From an uncultured Bacteroidales bacterium (GTDB taxonomy: Bacteria > Bacteroidota > Bacteroidia > Bacteroidales > Paludibacteraceae): 64,000 bases of DNA. Positions 1 to 7,264 of this stretch are shown here, piece by piece. The stretch spans positions 1-64,000 of the forward strand of contig CADCEV010000003.1 in the NCBI GenBank assembly GCA_902800525.1, written 5' to 3'. The notes under the pieces were generated by a model, which worked only from the letters and a program-made list of their open reading frames with translations, was not told the origin of the DNA and ran no database searches. Within the stretch, counting starts at the first letter, position 1. Every line of letters starts with the position of its first letter. Made by a program: the position numbers and the translations under genes.

Positions 1-57
1 CATTGTTTCGATAAAAAAAGTTCCATATTTCTAACGATTTATAATTTTGATAAGGTA

Positions 58-90
58 ATGAGTAGTACATGAGTAGTACATGAGTAGTAC
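58..90. repeat. Three perfect copies of an 11-bp unit
   Basis: ATGAGTAGTAC occurs three times without mismatch. It lies just past the 3' end of the small gene at 115-486 and next to a 7-bp repeat of different sequence. No function is visible. Confidence 0.95.
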
Positions 91-100
91 TTGCCCCTTT

Positions 101-135
101 TCACAATTCACAATTCACAATTCACAATTCACAAT
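101..135. repeat. Five copies of TCACAAT (7-bp leader-repeat family)
   Basis: The unit is TCACAAT, or ATTGTGA on the minus strand. The repeat supplies the last residues and the stop codon of the gene at 115-486. The same 7-bp family recurs at 1411, 14689, 29147, 31097, 40285 and 47334. Confidence 0.95.
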
Positions 136-486
136 TAGGTCGCCATTGTAGAAACGCGCGATGATATATCCTCGTAGCATGGCGTACTTCTTGCCGTTGT
201 AGCAGTATTTGTCGGCTCTCCATTGGTGGTGGTACTCGGCACGCTGCCATTCATCGAGTGCTTTGAAATAGTCGGTGGCTTGTTTGAAACGTAGGCGAGC
301 ATTCTGTTCTTCTTTTGAGAGTGGTTTGGTACGCTTTTTTCTATCCATCATGTAAACGCGTGTTTCGGTTTTTGTAGTACCGTCAGCGGCTTTTCTTTTG
401 AAAGTTTTAAATACCATTTGTCGTCCATTTGCTATATTCATAGCCCCGGATATGGACTTGATACCGGGCATAAGTGTACATTTCAT
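115..486 (-). CDS. Small orphan protein, family member A (123 aa)
   Basis: I do not recognise a named family. The protein is basic and soluble, with no signal peptide or membrane segment. It shares a pattern with the proteins at 27346-27726 and 50939-51379: a Gly-containing N-terminus, a basic/aromatic stretch with Asp-Gly, a VY motif followed by Arg/Lys and Pro, a helical middle, and a C-terminal patch of the LRGYIIARF/FIRAVL type. Its final residues (VNCEL) are encoded by the flanking 7-bp repeat, so the native C-terminus may have been replaced by repeat DNA. The start follows an A/T-rich 7-bp repeat leader. It is the last gene of a minus-strand run starting at 2440. Confidence 0.7.
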   Translation of the reverse strand: MKCTLMPGIKSISGAMNIANGRQMVFKTFKRKAADGTTKTETRVYMMDRKKRTKPLSKEEQNARLRFKQATDYFKALDEWQRAEYHHQWRADKYCYNGKKYAMLRGYIIARFYNGDLIVNCEL

Positions 487-490
487 AGGA

Positions 491-518
491 ATTAAAAATT
501 AAAAATTAAAAATTAAAT
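491..518. repeat. 7-bp ATTAAAA leader repeat
   Basis: Three ATTAAAA units and one ATTAAAT unit lie directly upstream of the minus-strand start at 486. The same A/T 7-mer type is seen at 32551-32583 and 48180-48205. Confidence 0.85.
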
Positions 519-540
519 TTTTTTTGGGCCGGACGATAGC

Positions 541-660
541 ATCGCCCGGTTTATATTAACGGACGCCGATATGGGATGTCGGGATCAAATCCCGACCAAA
601 TGGACGAAGGGGGCGAGGGAACGTCGCTTTGACAAGCGACGCAGGGGACGAAGGCGAGGG
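541..660. other. Hairpin cluster in the intergenic region
   Basis: Three clear inverted repeats lie within 120 bp: CCGGaCGAT/ATCGcCCGG near 534-552, GTCGGGAT/ATCCCGAC at 578-596 with a 3-nt loop, and CGTCGCTT/AAGCGACG at 622-641 with a 4-nt loop. The gap between the genes at 115-486 and 679-1410 would be transcribed as a leader or spacer of the minus-strand operon. The middle hairpin with its 13-nt flank recurs in changed form at 26762-26793. Confidence 0.7.
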
Positions 661-678
661 GGCGAAAACAATGCACAA

Positions 679-1410
679 TCACCAATCGCGTGACCATTCG
701 AGATTGAAGCGTTGCATCGTTTCGCGTGTGCATAGTTTAAACATGCCGTTATACTTGACTTGTACGATGTCGCCGGTCTCGTCCCCACGGAGGAATTCGG
801 GCTGAGGTTCGGGAAAGTCCTGCACGAAGAAATAGGGGTTCGGCGATCCTTTCATTTCGGGATGCAGTTTGAGGGAATTGATCATTTCCATTTGAGCAAC
901 GGTCGTGCGCGCGCCAAAAGCTGCTTTGGTGGCATTGCGTCGGTTCTGGAACTCGGGAGCCACTTCGTATAAAGACCAAAAAGTCTCAAAAAGATCCTCC
1001 GGCTGCTTCGCGCCATCGTGCGCGCATTGCGCACGTGGCTGCTCTTCTTTTTTTTCTTTCATATTATAATTATTTATAGGGGGGTTATTAGGGGGGAGCG
1101 CAATTTGAGACAAACCTGTCTCATTTTGAGACAAACTCGTCTCATTTTGAGACAAACCCGTCTCATTTTGAGACAAAGCAAATAGTGCCTCTTCTCTCCT
1201 TTCGATAAGCCCTAAGTTTAACAATTTCTGCACAGCTCTTTGTGCCGTATCTTTTGACATGACGAAAGGCATAGCCGCCGCGAGTTCGCGGTAGTTGCCG
1301 TACCAACCTCGCCCGGAGCGGGTACATTTGAGGATAGCGGCAAAGATGCACGCCTCGTTGGCATTGAGGTTGTAACCGGCTATGATCTTATCGTCAAGAA
1401 AGAGTTTCAT
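679..1410 (-). CDS. Winged-helix-like protein with an in-frame 7-residue repeat (243 aa)
   Basis: Residues 1-75 look like a helix-turn-helix domain of the type seen in phage or plasmid replication proteins: a GYNLNANEACIFAAIL-type helix, then KDTAQRAVQKLLNLGLIERR as recognition helix and wing. This is followed by 3.5 copies of an SQNETGL-like heptad encoded by a perfect-length 21-bp DNA repeat, a Pro/Asn linker and a C-terminal domain I do not recognise. No signal peptide or membrane segment. Function unknown; DNA binding is inferred only from the N-terminal pattern. The start codon abuts a 7-bp repeat leader. Confidence 0.65.
   Translation of the reverse strand: MKLFLDDKIIAGYNLNANEACIFAAILKCTRSGRGWYGNYRELAAAMPFVMSKDTAQRAVQKLLNLGLIERREEALFALSQNETGLSQNETSLSQNETGLSQIALPPNNPPINNYNMKEKKEEQPRAQCAHDGAKQPEDLFETFWSLYEVAPEFQNRRNATKAAFGARTTVAQMEMINSLKLHPEMKGSPNPYFFVQDFPEPQPEFLRGDETGDIVQVKYNGMFKLCTRETMQRFNLEWSRDW
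1107..1177. repeat. 21-bp tandem repeat inside a coding region
   Basis: Units at 1107-1127, 1128-1148 and 1149-1169, plus 8 bp of a fourth. Each unit contains the inverted repeat GAGAC/GTCTC. The length (21 bp) keeps the frame, so the protein gains heptads. Confidence 0.95.
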
Positions 1411-1461
1411 TGTGCATTGTGCACTGTAAATTGTGAATTGTGAATTGTGAATTGTGAATTG
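1411..1461. repeat. 7-bp ATTGTGA-type leader repeat
   Basis: Seven or so units of the RMATTGT family fill the whole gap between the stop at 1462 and the start at 1410 on the minus strand. The first units are less regular (GTGCATT, GTGCACT). Confidence 0.9.
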
Positions 1462-1731
1462 TTATAAGCATTTCACCACTTTTTTCACCTCGTCGGGTTG
1501 CCAATTGGGGTGTGTTTTGCGGAAGGAGTCGATGAGTCCTGCCATCTCCTCGGTGACATCGGTCAGTTGGAGTTGGAAGGTGAGACCTTCATGGGTGAAC
1601 TGACCGCCGTTCGGAGCGAGAGACAGGGCTTCCTCTTCGGCTGCCGGTGAGATAACGTTAATACGTGCCTTGATGGCTTTTTCTTGCGCACGGAGTTCGT
1701 GCAATTCAATGAGATTTTTCATTTTGTTCAC
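1462..1731 (-). CDS. Small hypothetical protein (89 aa)
   Basis: Not recognised. It begins with a helical, charged segment (MNKMKNLIELHELRAQEKAI) and is acidic in the middle. Size and neighbours (an HNH gene upstream, an HTH-like gene downstream) resemble phage or integrative-element cargo, but no integrase or structural phage gene lies in the window. It sits between genes spaced by 51 bp of repeat DNA and only 4 bp from the reading frame upstream. Confidence 0.55.
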   Translation of the reverse strand: MNKMKNLIELHELRAQEKAIKARINVISPAAEEEALSLAPNGGQFTHEGLTFQLQLTDVTEEMAGLIDSFRKTHPNWQPDEVKKVVKCL

Positions 1732-1797
1732 AAATTTAACAAATTAAACAAATATTTATTTTTTGGGGTGTTTTGGGTAATTTTGGACTAACCCTTT

Positions 1798-1818
1798 CTC
1801 CCCCTTTAAGAGGGGGAG
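1798..1818. repeat. Palindromic PPPLKGGE-type mini-repeat
   Basis: The inverted repeat CTCCCCC/GGGGGAG with a 7-nt loop, read on the minus strand, encodes a PPPLKGGE-like peptide. Related palindromes lie at 47155-47174 and 48497-48516. Here it lies at and beyond the native stop of the HNH-like gene. Confidence 0.75.
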
Positions 1819-2440
1819 GGGGGTACGGTGTCTTCGATGAGCATGTGTAGGAGATCCTCGCGGGTGAGTTTGCTGCGTTGATATGGGGTGTGAGTAGCGA
1901 GGAAAGCCGCCATGCGCTCACAGTAGCGGTCGCGCATCCACAGGGGGAAATAGGAGGGGATGATGCCCTTGTTGCTGAGACCGCGATGCCCTTGTTGCTG
2001 AGACCGCGGAGGATGCTCCCTTGCCGGGAGTTTTCCGAAAGGGACAGGAGACGGATATTAGAGGGGTGATTATTGGTGGTGATGCCGTCCTTATGATCCG
2101 TGGTCATGCCCTCGGGGATGAGTTCGCCGTGCTCGGCGATGTAGGAAGCATGCGCAGCCAAAAGACCTTTGTGATGACCAAAAGCATCTCTGAAATACCG
2201 GTAGTGTTGTTTACGTCTGCCGTTGTAGCCTTTGGAGTTAGGTGTGGTGTCTGTGCAGGGGTTCTGTACGTTGCCTACTCTGCCGGAGGGATAGACGGCG
2301 ATACCTTTGTTGGCGGCGATGTCGCAATAGAAAGCGACGGCGTTTGCGCGATGGGTAGCGACATAACGGAAGAGTATGTCACCGTGGGTAAAGGAGTGAC
2401 CGATGCGGTCGGGGTCAATGAATAAATCGGATCTTGCCAT
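1806..2440 (-). pseudogene. HNH-type endonuclease-like gene, frameshifted by a 23-bp duplication
   Basis: The open frame runs 2440 down to 1736 (234 aa), but only about the first 148 residues are native. They contain an HNH-like core (TTDHKDG followed by NNHPSNIRLLS) typical of small homing or phage HNH nucleases. At 1962-2007 a 23-bp unit is present twice. Removing one copy restores a frame that continues SNKGIIPSYFPLWMRDRY and ends at a TAA at 1806, with a normal-looking helical C-terminus. The current frame instead gives a Pro/Ser/Cys-rich tail running into a palindromic repeat. Either a recent inactivation, a reversible switch, or an assembly error. Confidence 0.8.
1962..2007. repeat. Perfect 23-bp tandem duplication
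   Basis: Copies at 1962-1984 and 1985-2007 are identical. 23 bp is not a multiple of three, so the duplication shifts the reading frame of the HNH-like gene. Confidence 0.97.
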
Positions 2441-2503
2441 TGTTCCGCTTCTCGGGGGAATTTAACGGTCGCGACGTGCGGCGGTTTGTTCCGAAAAGCG
2501 GTG

Positions 2504-2511
2504 CAAAGGTA
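2504..2511 (-). promoter_or_regulatory. -7 box TACCTTTG for the 2440-115 gene run
   Basis: CAAAGGTA on the plus strand is a perfect -7 box on the minus strand, about 60 bp upstream of the start at 2440. No TTTG lies 20 nt further upstream, unlike other promoters here. A phased repeat array begins 40 bp upstream, which suggests dependence on an activator. Confidence 0.55.
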
Positions 2512-2550
2512 GGTGAAATTTGTGAGGTAATTGTTAGATTTTAAGGGGCT

Positions 2551-2610
2551 TTCTTGCCCGTTCTTGTAGTTTCTTGCCGTTTCTTATGGGGTCTTGAAAT
2601 TTTTCTTATC
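2551..2610. repeat. Helically phased 10-bp repeat array
   Basis: On the plus strand TTCTTGCCCG, TTCTTGTAGT, TTCTTGCCGT, TTCTTATGGG and GTCTTGAAAT follow each other with an exact 10-bp period, then two looser TTCTTAT copies. It lies between a terminator and a -7 box that lacks a -33 box. Confidence 0.8.
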
Positions 2611-2625
2611 GGTTCTTATGGACAC

Positions 2626-2653
2626 AAAAAAAGCACCTCCAATTTGAGGTGCT
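2626..2653 (-). terminator. Rho-independent terminator of the restriction-modification operon
   Basis: On the minus strand AGCACCTC/GAGGTGCT with a 6-nt loop is followed by seven T residues. It lies 19 bp past the stop of the gene at 2672-3625. Confidence 0.9.
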
Positions 2654-2671
2654 GTGGAAAGTTCAAAAGGT

Positions 2672-3625
2672 CTAATCTCCGATATTAAAATAGTTCGTAA
2701 AATTCTTATAGGAAAAGCCCGGAGTGTCTTCGCTCGGAAGCCCTAAGCGATGTAATTCCGCTAACATCAGTTCAGGTTTGACATTGAGATATACGCGGTT
2801 GTTTCGCTTAAGGGTTTGCAGGTATTTGCACACATCGGGAAGAGCGAGTGTACGAACAAGGTTTACCACTTCTTTGTGAACCTTCAGTCGTTCGCTCTCA
2901 TCCACTACAGAAGGATGAATATACTTGAATAGTTCCATAGAGGCTTTCCCTGCCACATTTTCAGTAACGTTTTGCGCAGGGGTAGTTGCAGCGTACGTTA
3001 TATTATAGTTATTCTGCGTACCTATGTTGTTTTGTGTACCGATGTTAATTTGTTGGTATTTTTCTTCCATAGTAGTAATAGTTTTTTCGAGAGTTGTTAT
3101 TTGTTGCGTTTGCTGTGCGATAATTTCATTTTTCTCACGTAGTTGTGCGACTACAGAAGGAATATCAATAAGGAAATCTTCCTCTGCAAAATACTCTTCT
3201 GAAGATTGTAAAAAACGTTCATACAGGGTAACACCTTCATCAAAATCTTCACTTCTATTTTCTAATATGAGGTTTCGACAGTTTCTTGCTCTAAATCCCT
3301 CGGTGCGTTTGAGCATAGCAGCAAGCACGATCATCGTGAGAAAGGTGAGTTGTTTATCACGCCCCACAGAGGCATAAGCCAGCGTGTCGTACTCCGTTTG
3401 ATCACCGGAACATGTTGTTTCAAGCATATAGGCAGCAAGGTAATGCGCAGCGTTCATCACTCGGAGAACGGGGATTTCTATATTGCTTCGATTATTCGCA
3501 AAATGCATCTGCATAGCATCAAGTCCCCGAACGAGTATTTCGTCGCCGGGGAAATCGTAACAGAGTTCGGAAACCGAATGCCTGTCTCGATAATAGTCGC
3601 TATGTGACAGATGAAAGTGGTGCAT
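2672..3625 (-). CDS. Coiled-coil protein with Asn-rich repeat, last gene of the R-M operon (317 aa)
   Basis: Not recognised as a named family. Residues 1-155 form an apparently globular, largely helical domain. About 158-192 is a predicted coiled coil (EKNEIIAQQTQQITTLEKTI). Residues 195-206 carry two direct IGTQNN repeats running into an Asn/Thr linker. Residues 228-317 form a compact C-terminal domain beginning ELFKYIHPSV. The coiled coil plus short Asn repeat resembles an oligomerization stalk. The gene starts 1 bp after the specificity-subunit gene and has no promoter of its own, so it is surely co-expressed. A role as an accessory, regulator or partner of the R-M system is inference from position only. 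Confidence 0.6.
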   Translation of the reverse strand: MHHFHLSHSDYYRDRHSVSELCYDFPGDEILVRGLDAMQMHFANNRSNIEIPVLRVMNAAHYLAAYMLETTCSGDQTEYDTLAYASVGRDKQLTFLTMIVLAAMLKRTEGFRARNCRNLILENRSEDFDEGVTLYERFLQSSEEYFAEEDFLIDIPSVVAQLREKNEIIAQQTQQITTLEKTITTMEEKYQQINIGTQNNIGTQNNYNITYAATTPAQNVTENVAGKASMELFKYIHPSVVDESERLKVHKEVVNLVRTLALPDVCKYLQTLKRNNRVYLNVKPELMLAELHRLGLPSEDTPGFSYKNFTNYFNIGD

Positions 3626-3626
3626 T

Positions 3627-4691
3627 TTAAGCTGTTATTCTTTTCTCAAAGTAATGTAATGCTATTTTTATAGATTCGTCTTCGTGTTGGCGCATATATA
3701 AAGACATATATTCAAAATCAATTTCTCCATTATCTTTAGCAGGTAAATAAATTCTACTTTTCCTCAAGCGTGTTAATGTTGCTCCGTAGCTACCCCACGA
3801 AAAACGTTCCACAAGTTTTTTAATGGCTACAACTAGAAAAACAGCATTATATCTATCAATTTTTGGATGGCGAATAACCTGTATATTTTGACCCGTGTAG
3901 AATGCAGTAGGTTGATAAAAGACGGTTTGTGTATCAAGACCTATAGTGATAACATTCCCAGAGTCCTTCTTGTATTTAGATGACTGTTCCGGAATAAAAC
4001 TATCAATACCATTATTTATATCTGTACGTGTAATATACGGAGTATTACCAGTACCCGGAATAAGTTTGTTCTTGTCTATGCCGCTACTTGTAGCGGATAT
4101 ATCGAACTCCTTACCAAATATAAATTCCTTCCAATTAAGATTAGAGAGGTCACTTTTACCCCCCCCCCCTAAATTGCTGATATTCAGTTGTTTGCATAGT
4201 GTTATTATTGTTGGTTTTAATATAGTTATTTCTTGTTCTCGCATATAGTCTTCCATAAACTGCCAATCTGGCTGTTGATCTGCGGTAACCGGAAGTAAAA
4301 CATTTTGTTTCGGTAAATCTGTAGATGATAATTGATTACCATATGAAAATTTTTTGAATTCCCTATTGAATTGGTTCGCAATAAATAAGCCAATGTACCT
4401 ATTTAATTTTCTTCCTTTAATGGTAACGCTGTGTATCTTCATATCGTAAGATGCTTCATATGGTTGATAAAATGCATTACCTAAAAATGAAACCGATACG
4501 CAATTTTTATTAAGCCTATACCGAATATACGGGGCAGTAAAATCATCTACCCCATTTTCAGTTGCTTTAGCTGTAATACGCGGTAGATTTCCCGATGTTA
4601 TTAGACTTTTAGGGATGTTGTTTCCGGTAGATATCTCCATGATATCCCCTATTCTAAAAGCTTTCCACTCTTTATCGGTTAACTTCATCAT
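3627..4691 (-). CDS. Specificity (S) subunit of a BcgI-like type IIB restriction-modification system
   Basis: 354 aa with the internal repeat of S subunits. The first half starts with KEWKAFRIGDIMEI and the second (from residue 185) with LNWKEFIFGKEFDI. Each half would be one target-recognition domain with a conserved helical spacer. The start overlaps the stop of the upstream methylase/nuclease gene by 4 bp (ATGA), the usual translational coupling. Length is close to the roughly 340-residue BcgI B subunit as I recall it. The linker between the two halves is encoded by 11 consecutive G residues (Gly175-178). A gain of one G gives an immediate TAA stop; a loss of one G leads to a stop after about 30 codons. 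Either yields a half-size subunit. Confidence 0.85.
   Translation of the reverse strand: MMKLTDKEWKAFRIGDIMEISTGNNIPKSLITSGNLPRITAKATENGVDDFTAPYIRYRLNKNCVSVSFLGNAFYQPYEASYDMKIHSVTIKGRKLNRYIGLFIANQFNREFKKFSYGNQLSSTDLPKQNVLLPVTADQQPDWQFMEDYMREQEITILKPTIITLCKQLNISNLGGGGKSDLSNLNWKEFIFGKEFDISATSSGIDKNKLIPGTGNTPYITRTDINNGIDSFIPEQSSKYKKDSGNVITIGLDTQTVFYQPTAFYTGQNIQVIRHPKIDRYNAVFLVVAIKKLVERFSWGSYGATLTRLRKSRIYLPAKDNGEIDFEYMSLYMRQHEDESIKIALHYFEKRITA
4159..4169. repeat. 11-bp homopolymeric C/G tract inside the S-subunit gene
   Basis: Eleven C on the plus strand, or G on the coding strand, encode the Gly linker between the two recognition domains. A tract this long is a classical slipped-strand phase-variation site. 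In this assembly the gene is in frame (ON, full length). Confidence 0.9.
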
Positions 4692-6598
4692 TGTTGACCT
4701 CCTTCCTCAAACAAATAGCCCCGACCATGGGTTAACATATTAAATTCAAACGTTAGATAGTCAGCCATAGTACGTTTGAAATCTTCCTCTGTAGGTATTT
4801 CGTCATTGAAATAATAGAATGCATGTAACCACTCATCCTCTGCCTCAATAGTTGTTTCTACACAGAAACGGCTTTCTGCCTCTACTCGCCCAAACCAAAC
4901 ATCTAATAGATGCTGCCGCTTATCTTTTGCAGAAGGTGTTTCTACCAACCCTATGTGCTTACTTACTTCAAAACCGTCATCTTCAAAATTGATAAACTTG
5001 CACACATGTTTTGGGTTGTGTGGTACATGTGCCGTAAAAATGGCTATACAAGGGTTTGTCCCTACGCGATAGAAGGTATCGGTGTTCAGTGTGATAACGC
5101 CCTCTAATGTGTGATGTTTAAGAATGTTCGCCTTAACATTCTGTTCTTCTTTGGACTTTCCGGTAACCGCGGATTGTGGAACGATTACAAGACAACGAGC
5201 TAGCGGGGCGAGACTATCTAATAAGTGCTCTGTAAAAGCGATTTCATATAAATCGGGGTTTTGCTTGGAGCCTTGGGAATAAGGCGGGTTCATCATTCCC
5301 ACCGTGCATCCTTTTAACTGTAGTTTTGCCGGATTTTCCGCAAGAAAATCAGTATTATGAAGATTTGATTTACCATCACCGCGTAATATCATATTTGTTG
5401 TGGCAATAGTAAACATATTGGTTTGTAATTCTATTCCAAAGAGTTGGTCACGGCGAATATGCATTTTTTGCTCCTGATCTTCAGTCTTAGATAACATTCG
5501 ATGCATGGCTGCAATTAAGAAACCTGCCGTACCACAACAAGGATCAAGCACTCTATCTTCTGGCTTGAGGTCTGCTAAATCACAAAAGAGTTCCGTAATA
5601 TGTTTGGGCGTTAAGACTATACCTAAAGTTTGTCCATCTCCTCCACTATACGACATAAATTCGCCATAAAAGCGTCCTAAGTAATCCTCCGCAGAGTTAT
5701 TGTAACGTATAGACTTATATATGGAATTGTAAAGAAATTCCGTAAAATGACGTAATGGAGTCTTACCTAATTTAGAATCAATAAGGTTAATCTTCTCTGT
5801 ATCTCGAATTACAGCAAATTGAGCCAAAAGTTTATCACGCTTCGTATCAGGAGTTACTTGCGCACGCTGCAAATTAGCACGAATAGCCTCAAATATCTTT
5901 TGTCCATCGGTTTTATTCGTGTCTCCGTTAAGCATGTCTACAGAGAAATTTTTGTATTCGATTTCACGCAGTGCCAACATAATACCACTTACAATAAGGG
6001 GTTTGTCGGTGTCCTTAATAAAACCGTAGTTGCGCAAGTCTTCGTGTAAAGAAGCTGCGTCTTTCAATATTTCTTCTGTCTGTTTTGCTTGATCGGTACT
6101 CTCTTTCAATACTTCACGGAGATAGTATTCGTCTATGTTCTGTTCAGAGAAAGAAATAAATGTTTCTACGTCCGGTAATACTTCATAATCTCCCCTTTCG
6201 TTGACAAAAAGAGGAGTAATACGGTGATGCTTAGGACTACCTGAAACTCCAAAGGCAAACACTTTATGGTAAGAAGTGTTTTGTGAAAGATGTAACGCAT
6301 AAAAAAGAGCTCCATTAACAGCGTAATCTTTCACAGCTTTTGTATCTTGATCGATAAGATCTTTTTCGTTCTTTTGAATATGCTTTTCAAGCGCGGCTTT
6401 ATCCTCTACCACAAGCAAAAAGTCCTTTACTACTCCGCAATATTCAGGGAAACCGACATTGCCGGTTTTATTCTTAGACGCAGTCTTTAATGCTTCGTTT
6501 ATCTCAACAATATCCGAACCTTGTGGTGTAAGCTCAATTTTGGCATCCTTGAGCAATTCGTAAACCCACAAATCCGTTTTTACTTCTTTTTTTGCCAT
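4688..6598 (-). CDS. Combined nuclease-methyltransferase subunit of a BcgI-like type IIB system (636 aa)
   Basis: The C-terminal two thirds is an N6-adenine methylase of the HsdM type: DPCCGTAGF (SAM-binding motif I, residues 352-360) and NPPY (catalytic motif IV, 437-440). The N-terminal domain carries a PD-(D/E)xK-like nuclease motif: Pro51-Glu52, Asp59, then Glu65-Asp66-Lys67 within KDFLLVVEDKA. A normal HsdM of a type I system lacks this. Length and the position of Glu52 agree closely with the A subunit of BcgI (about 637 aa, essential Glu53, from memory). With the S subunit the system would cut on both sides of a bipartite site and needs no HsdR, and none is present here. Operon order: small membrane protein, GIY-YIG protein, this gene, S subunit, coiled-coil protein. 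Confidence 0.85.
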   Translation of the reverse strand: MAKKEVKTDLWVYELLKDAKIELTPQGSDIVEINEALKTASKNKTGNVGFPEYCGVVKDFLLVVEDKAALEKHIQKNEKDLIDQDTKAVKDYAVNGALFYALHLSQNTSYHKVFAFGVSGSPKHHRITPLFVNERGDYEVLPDVETFISFSEQNIDEYYLREVLKESTDQAKQTEEILKDAASLHEDLRNYGFIKDTDKPLIVSGIMLALREIEYKNFSVDMLNGDTNKTDGQKIFEAIRANLQRAQVTPDTKRDKLLAQFAVIRDTEKINLIDSKLGKTPLRHFTEFLYNSIYKSIRYNNSAEDYLGRFYGEFMSYSGGDGQTLGIVLTPKHITELFCDLADLKPEDRVLDPCCGTAGFLIAAMHRMLSKTEDQEQKMHIRRDQLFGIELQTNMFTIATTNMILRGDGKSNLHNTDFLAENPAKLQLKGCTVGMMNPPYSQGSKQNPDLYEIAFTEHLLDSLAPLARCLVIVPQSAVTGKSKEEQNVKANILKHHTLEGVITLNTDTFYRVGTNPCIAIFTAHVPHNPKHVCKFINFEDDGFEVSKHIGLVETPSAKDKRQHLLDVWFGRVEAESRFCVETTIEAEDEWLHAFYYFNDEIPTEEDFKRTMADYLTFEFNMLTHGRGYLFEEGGQQ

Positions 6599-6606
6599 AT
6601 TCTCAA

Positions 6607-7260
6607 TTATTTTCTTTTCTCCATTCTGTCTCTAAGGGTAGCGAGTTTTACACCTTTGTAGGTGAACCAAACTGTGCCTTGCAAGGGGTACGGGGTTTGT
6701 TTGATTTGTTTTGCTAAAGCTGATAATGAGGTTATCTGACCATCGTATTTGACGTGACGGTCATCGACCACTACAGGGCGTATTGTATCATCCTCGATAA
6801 ACACTACCTCCTCTCCGGGCTTGATACCCACCTCCGAGAAATGTAATTTACCACGTTTGGCATTCTCGCGTGCTTCCTCTGCACGTTGCTCTTCCTCTAA
6901 TTGCTTGCCGGTAGGGGTACAAAGGGTAAGACGGTCTAATGTACCGCTAATCTTAGCGATACTCTCTAATATGGTATAAGCGTCCTCTTTGGACATCTCA
7001 AAAAACTCCCTCACACGCTTTTTGTCGTCGAAGTTCTCTATTGTGCGCAGATCGGGATTGAGTTTGTCGATGAGGTTGTGCAACTCCTTATCGGTAAGCT
7101 CGCTATCTACCTCATATTTCGCATATGCGCGAAAAGCATAAGGGATTGTCTCACTACGGTTTAGCTGCTGAATGCGTTTTTCTACATCGTGCGCGTAGCC
7201 GATTTTCACATACTCCTCAAAAGAGGGATTCGTCAGAATGTAAATATATCCTTTTGCCAT
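6607..7260 (-). CDS. GIY-YIG (T5orf172-like) protein with C-terminal DUF4357-like domain
   Basis: 217 aa. The N-terminus GYIYILTNPSFEEYVKIGYA is the GIY-YIG fold signature of the T5orf172/MUG113 group (YIYILTN, then KIG, then a conserved Arg in EKRI). A charged linker around residues 120-140 precedes a C-terminal domain of the DUF4357 type (DGQITSLSALAKQI, then GTVWFTYKGVKLATLRDR). Such proteins are frequent next to R-M systems and other defence genes. It starts 4 bp after the upstream stop and ends 8 bp before the methylase start, so it belongs to the operon. Whether the nuclease is active cannot be judged. Confidence 0.75.
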   Translation of the reverse strand: MAKGYIYILTNPSFEEYVKIGYAHDVEKRIQQLNRSETIPYAFRAYAKYEVDSELTDKELHNLIDKLNPDLRTIENFDDKKRVREFFEMSKEDAYTILESIAKISGTLDRLTLCTPTGKQLEEEQRAEEARENAKRGKLHFSEVGIKPGEEVVFIEDDTIRPVVVDDRHVKYDGQITSLSALAKQIKQTPYPLQGTVWFTYKGVKLATLRDRMEKRK

Positions 7261-7264
7261 GGTA

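Noticed and set aside
1107-1177. Repeat array that might be taken for a CRISPR
   Set aside because: Units are directly adjacent (21 bp, no unique spacers), lie in a coding frame, and no cas genes are present.
2021-2425. 134-codon plus-strand frame opposite the HNH-like gene
   Set aside because: Antisense to a frame with recognisable HNH motifs; Gly/Val-rich shadow translation.
2672-7260. Incomplete type I system lacking hsdR
   Set aside because: The methylase gene itself has an N-terminal nuclease-like motif and BcgI-like length, so a missing HsdR is expected.
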